The notes below the pieces were generated by a model. That model saw only the letters and a list, made by a program, of their open reading frames with translations. It was not told the DNA's origin and ran no database searches. Positions 27,701 through 36,700 of a stretch of DNA of 64,000 nt are shown here, in pieces. The position numbers and the translations under genes were made by a program. Source of the stretch: Nemopilema nomurai (Eukaryota > Cnidaria > Scyphozoa > Rhizostomeae > Rhizostomatidae); contig ML133388.1 in NCBI GenBank assembly GCA_003864495.1, forward strand, positions 2,046,738 through 2,110,737, in the 5' to 3' direction. Position 1 is the first letter of the stretch; each line of letters begins with the position of its first letter.

Positions 27701-30700
27701 AGTGACGATAAGACCTACGCAAGTGAGTGCCACATGAGAAAGCAGGCTTGCATAGCACAAAAAGTCATCACAGTCAAGAACAATAGCCACTGTGGTAAGT
27801 AATGATTGCCTAGAGGAGCAAGTTCATTCTCCACTTAAACATTCATCTTTCTTCTTAAGTACGTTCTTTATTTTGTTTATCTCGCTTAATTTGTATTGCG
27901 TTTAGCGTAACACTCGTTTCATTGGAAGCAGAATTATCTCATTTGCTTAGATTTTGAGTTGGATGTGGGAAAGTGCCTGTTTGCTGTTTCATAATTTGTT
28001 TATGGCTCAGCTCAAACTTGTTGTTTTAGATGTTGATTTTGGATATGATTTCGATTTCTAAATGTTACTTCCCATTCATATTCATTGAATGGTACTGAAT
28101 GACACCTTTTTCAGATACTTCTGGACTTCTGGACATTGTGTACAGCATAGATGCAACCTTTTCTGTCGAAGATTTGCGAGAGACGAGAAAGCTTATTGAT
28201 AATGCAGTGAAGCCTTTTAATGTCGAAAACGGGAATGCACGACTAGGCCTCGTAAGCTTCGCTAATGCTCCCACAGTGCTCAGTGACTTCTCTAACAAAG
28301 ATAAATCAAGAATGTCTCTGGCACTTGATTTGATTGAGCGAACACAGGGGACCAGCGATGCTGCGGGGACACTTGCATTTGTAAAGCAGAAGTTCTTCAA
28401 TCCTTCAATAAGAAGGGCCCGAGCAAGGAGCCTGGTTATTATGTTCTTGAACGGAAATGGACAACCTTCGGACCCATCGAAACTGGAACCAATGCTGAAA
28501 TCACTGAATGCCTCAGGCATTGGATATATTCTGATCAGTAATGATAGAACTGGTGTTTACACGAGAAAGCTACGAAGTGTGGGAGAAAAGTATGGCATGG
28601 TGATCCGAGCTGTTCTGGACAGAGACCTGCCTGATGCATTGCCGACCATAATTAAAACTGGTGAAAAGAAAGAAGGTATGTTCTCTTGAGGTTCTTTACG
28701 TTTAGAAGGTAAAATGCTTGTTTTTCTTCAATGGTCATTTTTATCTAATAAACGCATATGTTTTTGGTATCTTTAGTTTTTTTGGTCTTGAGCTTTTTTG
28801 ACAATTTTTTCATTTGCCTGTTTTATTTTCCTTATCACATAGATCCTTGTAAAGGCGTGAAGTGCGATTTCTTCGCCACCTGCTCCAATGGAAAATGCAT
28901 GTGTCCAACTTGCGCTAGTCATCAGCGGTATGATCCAATTTGTGACACAGATGGTCTGTCCCATGCCAATGAATGCTACCTCAGAAAGGCATCGTGCGAG
29001 CAAAGAAAATTGTTCACGATATCTCAGAGACGAGTTTGCGGTAAAGCCTTTTCTTTTCTAAAATCATTCGAATTAAAGAAATCAAAAAAATTTTAGCTAA
29101 GCGAATCAATATTGCTTTATTTGTTTTCTTGTGATTCTTGTTACGTAAGCAGTAACATTTTAAGTATAATTTCTCTTTAGTATTAAGCCTCTCTAGGAAC
29201 TTCTTGTCAAGTTTTCGTGACGGATATAGAACAATGCTAGTAGGGAAAATTTTGTTATCGACTCTATTAGTTTAGACAAGAGAATAAATCTAGTTTAACT
29301 TTTAGGCAAACCACTTTCTCTCTTCCTCAATTCCTCATTAAACATGTTAAATCATCTAATCAAGATTTGGAATTAATCTCCTATTTAGAGTTTTTTATTA
29401 AATCATTCAACCTACAGTCAACTTACATTACTTTGGTGAAAAGACACTGTATCAGGATCTCTTCACATATTACCTTGCATGCTTCTTCAATGTTGATCCT
29501 TTTCATTTCAGGCGTTCTTAATCAGATGGATCTGGTTTTTGCAATTGACACCTCCTCTAGGTTCAACCAAACAGAAATCGCAAAAATGAAAGACCTTGTA
29601 TCTGCTTCAATTAAAAGTTATCAAATCACCCAACAGCTTGCTCATATTGGTTTAATGAGCTTTGGCGATGTCGCTTCTTTGGCACTTCCTTTGAGCAATG
29701 GGGTGCAGCGTCGTGGTGTCAGAACGGCCCTTGCATCTCTGCCTGTTAACGGAGGCAGTACATCTCTTAGTCTCCTAGCCCAAGTGGTAGAGAGGACGAC
29801 CTTTAGCTCGACGTATGGTGCGCGGACATCCGCCCCAAAAGCGGTGGTTATTATTACGGACGGAAAAGCTGACACTTCGGATAAAGCACAATTCCCCATC
29901 TATGCAGCTTTGCTGAACAGAGCTGGCATCAAAATGGTCATCGTTGATATCGGGGGTGATGCAAAGACAAGCCCACTGAGGAAGGTGCCTGAAAACCCAA
30001 CAAATTATATACCAGTACCCTCCGTCCACCAACTGCCTGAGATATTCGGACTTTTAGAGCGACGTGTAGCAGTTACGACAGGTCAGTATACGCCCGCTGT
30101 TCCGTGTTTGCCACTGAGCTTATTTATACTTTACATTGTTGGTGCATAGTCAGTTTAAGTAAAGCTTGTGCCATGAGCCATGAGCCATTGGGATGCTAAT
30201 GTCATAGAATTTAGTAATTATTTCCAATTGTGATAACAGGGTAACTGCTAATTGAAAAGCGTATTGATCCATTGACTTAGCTAATTATGACTTACAACAT
30301 TGATGCTGTTGCTCATTGTGAATATTTTTGTGTCCTCATTCATATGCAGCAAAACCCGAACCTCTGGACCTCGGCTTTGTGGTTGGAGCAACAGGCCCTG
30401 AGGCATCACGTCTTTTCCAAAGCCAAATTGCCTTCCTTCAGTCACTCCTGTCGCCTTATACTGTGTCAAAATTGCAAACCCAAGTTGGTGCTATTACCTA
30501 TGGTGCAAATGCAAAGTTAGCATTTACACTTAACAAATTCGACACCAAGGAAGCCCTGAAAACAGCATTGGCGAATCTTAAAATGCCTGGAGGTGGTACC
30601 AATATAGGCGAGGCATTGCAACTGGCAAGGACAGTATTATTTTCTGAAGAAAACGGTGCGCGACGAGGTGTCCAAAGGTCTCTTGTGATTTTCCTCAACT

Positions 30701-33700
30701 CAAAAGTAGAAGAGAACAATCAAGAATTTAAGACTGAACTGCAGGCATTGAAGAATGCAGGCATTCGTGTTGTGGTGGTTGGCATTGGTTCGAATGTTGA
30801 CAAAAAGCAAGCCCTAGAGATAGCATCTTCAAATGCAGTGTTTTTCCCACCTGCGCTAGAAGAGATGGATCCATACCTTTATCCTGTTTACATGGCAACA
30901 CTTAAAGGTGGGTTTTTAGTCGGTCAACTAACTTCCTCTTGAAAACGTCTAAGAAACCCGTATGATCGTGACAAATACTCAATGCCTTGAGTGTCTTGCG
31001 TAGATTACTCCGATTCAGAATGTGCATAGCTTTTATCTAACAGTAGTAGCGAAAAGGAAGCACAATGCCTGCGAAAGGTTCTTTAAACATCTCGGTATTT
31101 TCTATAGTTTTGTGTTCTTCAATTCTTTGACGTGCCAATGCCGGTTAAGTCCCTTTCCTCCTCCCTTAACAATGTTGGTAGCAAATACTAGCATCCAGTT
31201 AATCCGGAGGAAAGTTGGGCGCAAAAATAACGCTTTGTTTAGCAGCAGGAAAACATTGTTCGAAGGGGGGAGGGGGGAGCACGAGTCGAGCAATTGCCGT
31301 TAGTGTTCCAACAATTTTGGCAGGCATTGTAGTTACTAAAAGCAAACCCTCATCTACTCTATAATTAATATCACGAGACGACAACATCATTGAATCATTT
31401 TCTTGTAGACGTTTGCGAGGGCAGAAAATGTCATCGATATAAAGTATGCGTTGAGTTGCCCGACAGACGAGCCGGATGCTTCTGCCCAAGCTGCCAAGAT
31501 GCATACAATCCGGTGTGCGCGAGTGATGGCAAAACCTACGCAAGTGAATGCTGGATGACCTACAAATCCTGTGCTTATGACTTGGAACTAACGAAGACGG
31601 ATTCAAAGCCATGTGGTATGTCAACAATACTTTAAAACCATTCCTAGCAATCCTTCATGTTAATACCGATCATTGCTAATTCAGTGCTAATGGCATGCAT
31701 CTTTGCTTCTGGTATGTCGCACATTGCTTTAATACAAAATGGTGGTTGCAATTTCCCACAGGAAGCCTAAATTCTTCATATTCAAACAATAACTTAATTA
31801 GCTATATTTGCTGCAATCGATTCACTTGTATTAATTTTCACTAAAAGGACTGAATACGTTATCTACTATTATGGGAAGCAATAAGCTTGAAGTATGAAAT
31901 CTTGATTTTGCTTTCTGTTTTAAAAATTTTTCACGATCAAGACACCCTTTAAGTTCGCCTTATGTTATCGTCTTGTGTTCATCTTTCGTCATTTTTTTAC
32001 TCCTAGCTGTTGCATCATTTGCTGACGTTGTCTTTGCTGTTGATGGACTGATCAAGCGCCATGAGTTGACAAAAATATCAGAGTTGATTCTTGGTGCTGT
32101 TCAACAATACAATCTTTCTCCGACAAATACCAGGGTAGCATTAGTGCAATATGGTGATGGAATAGACACCCTGTATAACCTTCAAGACACTGGGATCCGA
32201 AGCATTCGAGACAAAGTTTTTGGATTTTCAAACCAAAAGGAGCAGCGAAATATCCCTAAGGCTCTTCGCCAAATAGACACCAATGTGTTCCAGAAATCCT
32301 CTCGGCAAGGACCTAGGAAAGTAGTTTTCATGTTTGTTGCTGGGCCTAGTAATGAAGTCAGAAATCAGGAGGTTGACGCAGCTGCAAAGGCTCTCAAAGC
32401 CAGAAACATCGAAGTTGCGTTTGTGTACATTGGTGACCATGACAGCACAATGCTCCTACCACTGGTCAAGCGCAGTGAAGATATCATGCACGTTTCCCCA
32501 TCATATGAAATCCCGTTCGTTATTGACCCTATACTAAGAATGATGGGTGTCAGACAGGGTAAGTGGCTTAAAACCTTTGATTTGCTCATAATCTTGCGGT
32601 CGATCTTCATGATGTTTTTGTCATCGTCAGGGTATAATTTTCCTTGTCGTAAAATCTTCAATATGCAAAGCAAAGCAACCATAAAAACTTTTGTAATTTG
32701 CTAAGACGTTTTTCTGGTTCCTCGAAGGTGATTTTCAACGTATTGACATATATATTAACCTAGTTTTAACACTGCTATATTTTTAAGGTTTATGAAATTA
32801 TCACCGAATTTTCTACCCAGATGAAAAGAAGCCATGTGAACCATCCTTGCACTACAGTTTTGCAAATATAACCAGGAACATAATAGTGAACGACGATTCC
32901 GGCCATGAAAACAGTGGATCGATTCAAGATGAGGCCACGTTTTTGGCCAACATTGGCTACTGCATGTCCAGTGCTCATCTAACAAATGGCATCATCAACA
33001 TCAATGGCGCAAATTTCAGGCCCAAACCAAGTACCGCAGTGACAATTGCAACATGGGTCAAATTGGATAGAGTCGGTCCAACGCATGAGCTTTTTGTCAC
33101 TATTGACCCTGGTTGGACATCTCAGAGGCTGAAGACGATTTATAACTTTGAAATCAATAGCGACGGTTCTGTACAGTTTACGCATAGGTAAATATGAGTT
33201 TGCAAATATCTCATGAAACCTATGATTCCCTAACGTTACATGCTATGCAGACATATAACCACGTTTTCCAGACATGTAGCAGGCAGCTATTTATAGTCAG
33301 CAGCTCTTTATATGTAGCAAAGTGAGTATTGTAGAAAGCTGGACACATTGTGGAAGCATGTGTCAATCTCTGCTTCCACGTTTGAGCAAGATATTTCTAT
33401 TAAAAGCACGGTGGGATTATTTTAGGGGTGTTTTTGGCAAAAGAAGTGCTCCAGCTGTTAAAGCAAATGTCTGGACCCACGTGGCTGGAACATTCGACTC
33501 TGCTACCCACGAGGTCAACATTTACGTCAATGGTACGCGACTGACTCGGTTTATGAGATTCGATCCAACACAAGACAATCTCCTGAGCAATGACTGGAGT
33601 GAACTTGCCGTGATTGGTCGGTTGGACTATGGCAGTGTGCGGTCAAGACGGAAGCTGGAGGGACAGATCGATGAATTCTACATTTATCCATGTGCATTGT

Positions 33701-36700
33701 CAGCTAAACAGATGGTGGAGCTCAAGGACAAAAAATGCGACGAAAGTGAGCATCTCATAGTTTCATTATATATCAAATATATTATATTTTCCACGCTGTA
33801 CCTCTGAAAGGAGAATGGAAATGTCGCTTCATATAGTTTGGCTTTCTTCCAATGTCCCTGCTTGAATTTAAATCATGGAGATACTTTTTGTTAACTTTAT
33901 CAGGACCAAGAGATGCATGTGCCAAGAAGGTCTGCAGCTACTATGCCAAGTGCAAAGTTGAAGCGGATGGAATTTCAACGAGATGTGTATGTCCTGAGAA
34001 ATGTGACAACGTTAAGGAACCAGTGTGTGGAGACAACGGCGAGACCTACACTAACGAGTGCGAACTGAAAAGGGCGTCGTGCACGACCAAGCAGCCGATT
34101 GCTATTGCTTCGAAGGGAGAATGTGGTTGGTATTTGTTTGGAAAGTTCCACTTTTTAGATGACTCAATACTTAATTATGTCTAGGCTTGTTTGGAAATGG
34201 TCAATAAAATTTTCAGATCCTTACTTTAATTACACATCTTTTAGTAAATTTGATATGCTTTTAAACACAAGTGTTGTTTTCCTTTCGCGACGTATTTAAC
34301 AATGTTCAACTTGTATTTTTCAAAGTTCCATGTTTGTTTGGAGCCTCAAATTTTCCAATTTTCATGTAATTTTCGCATGATTCATTTTATTAGACGATGC
34401 TTGCCTAAAATTCACAAAGTGTTAACTGCATCAGATTGAATGCATTATTTAATCTTTTATGATTCACTTACAGAGTATAACGCCCATTTCGGTGGAAGTT
34501 CTCATCTGCGGTTCAGCGTTTCTGGCGTAAACACCAAGTCTAATTTTGAAATCGGGCTAAAGCCGGAATATGGAAATGGTGTTCTGTTTTACATTGGAAT
34601 TCGAAACGACGGAAGGGGTGACTTTGCTTCCTTGGCTCTCGTTGACGGATATGTGGAGTTTAGGTAATCATGCATCTTGAGTTTGCTGAATGAATAGCAA
34701 TAGTGTGCCAACATTCTTAATCGAATCAATGGTATCCTCTGGAAGAATAAGATTGGACGGAGTTTGTGTAAAAAATTGACTCATGACATCCGACAAAAGG
34801 AGGCTACACAGATGATAAAAGATTTATATAGAAATAGCAGTATTGTATCGTGTTTAATCATATTTATTTGTTTTTTACTTGATTTGATATTTCATTTGAT
34901 TCCAATTTAGGTACGATCTTGGACAAGGACCTGCTCGAATTCGTTCAAAAGATAAACTGCCACTTCACAAATGGCACAAAATAGTTGCTTCAAGAACAGG
35001 CTTTAGAGGAGAACTGAAAATCAACAACCTCCCTGCAGTTAAAGGACAGCCTTCCCGTGCAAGACTGTCTCAGCTTAATGTCAACAGAAACCTCTTATTT
35101 GGTTCAGTACCAGGTATTTCCAGGGGGTAAGTATCCTTGAAATGTTGATTTTTACTTTAAAGAGCGGCCTGGTACTTAGTCTAAGTCATAAGCTTTTTAA
35201 CCAATTACGATCATCCTTGTTTCTTTAAAGGACCATTACTATTGTCTTTGTTACTTTTATGAATATTACACGTCAACAATTGTCAACATACAAGCAGGGA
35301 TTTCAAAGCAGCGGCCATGTTCTTTATTTAGAAAATTTTCCTAGATGACGTCCAATTTAGAATCACGAGATCTCAATCGAATGGAATATTCTTTTTCAGT
35401 CAAAGAGCAAACGCAGGAACAGAAACCGGTTTCCGCGGTTGCATCCGAAAGCTGAGCCTGAACGGAAAGGACCTGAGTCTTAAGTATCCAGGACCCGATG
35501 TAAAGGAGCAAAGCAATGTCTCGCCCAACTGTGGACAGAGCCCATGCTCATCTGTGCCATGTCTCAATGGTGCTGCGTGCATTGTCACCAGTGCCAATAC
35601 CTACCGATGCCAATGTCAGCTTGGCTTTAAAGGAACTAAATGTAGCGAAAGAGGTACAAAGTGAAAGATCTTCTTTTTAGTGGAAGCATCCCAAGCTTGT
35701 TGTTTTGTTCCTCTATTCTGCATTTCAACACATCAGCATCTCTAACCATCTCTAGATCTGTATTTCACATGCACCTGTAGAAGTTATCTTTTGCTATAAA
35801 ACTAGCATATTATAGTATAATTATAAATAATTATCTTCTGTAAATTATTTAATACTGTTATGTGCATTTGTTCCATATGCTTACTTTCTATTTCAATCAT
35901 CTTCGTTAGTTTGTTTGCCTATTTTTAAGTACGTAAAAAGTGTGACATTCGGCTAACACTTGTCTATGGACGTCTATTTATAGAAACCTCTCTTATATAT
36001 CACTTCTCCGTTGCTTTTAGGTTGTATTCGTTTCCACATTAAAAGAATGCTTTTATGATCAGAATTCCTGTAGGCCTTCTACCCATTAACGAGGACATTC
36101 AATTCCTTCGTCATTATTTCATATTGCTCCTGCATAGTCTAATGTCTCATTTCTCCTCCCTAGTATACACCCTGCCGCCACCTCCGGCTTACTTTAATGG
36201 TAAGACATCTTACGTGAGTTATCAGCAGTTAAAGGACAACAAACGCTCAATGAAATTCGCAATGGAGTTCAGAGCAGAGAAGGAGAGTGGTTTGCTGTTG
36301 TACAGCCAAGGACCGAAAGGAATAAGGGACTACTTCATGGTGGCCTTAGACAATAGGCACATTGTTGTCAGGTAAACCATACCTGCAGCTACATTGTTAC
36401 TGATATTTAGATTTGTTTAACTATGTACAGGTAGACATTGTGGTAATTAAACAAATGCTTCTTATTGCGAAACTTCAAAATTGATTGGAACAGTGGGTAT
36501 CATAATTTCTGCAGACTTAAAACACACTCTTAAAACACAATATGCATGCAAATATTGTGGCTCTGCTTCGAGCTATTCTGAATTTGTATATGATATTAAA
36601 ACTTATATGCAGTTTTGTATCTACATAATGATTACATAGATAAGGTGTTTAATCATAATTTATATTGAGATATTTGATACATAGATGCATTGAATATGTG

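Larger units (their letters stand above)
12433..28675 (+). repeat. Fourfold tandem segmental duplication, unit about 4.18 kb
   Basis: Cassette starts at 12433, 16604, 20788 and 24982 (spacings 4171, 4184, 4194). Each unit holds six exons (A, FS1, B, C, FS2, D) and its introns, near-identical throughout. Introns after A and after FS2 come in two types that alternate 1=3 and 2=4, while the intron end before FS1 groups 1=2 and 3=4. The identity level means recent duplication or continuing gene conversion. Confidence 0.92.

Noticed and set aside
449..30719. Many minus-strand open frames of 60 to 200 codons over the VWA exons
   Set aside because: They are antisense shadows: serine/leucine-rich, recurring with each tandem copy and covering the same exon ends.
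31973..32030. Apparent signal peptide ([13 protein letters not shown]) fused to a VWA, suggesting a new gene start
   Set aside because: It begins at TTG and its hydrophobic stretch is the translated pyrimidine tract before the acceptor at 32006. Similar leaders at 28758, 7826 and 3697 have the same explanation.
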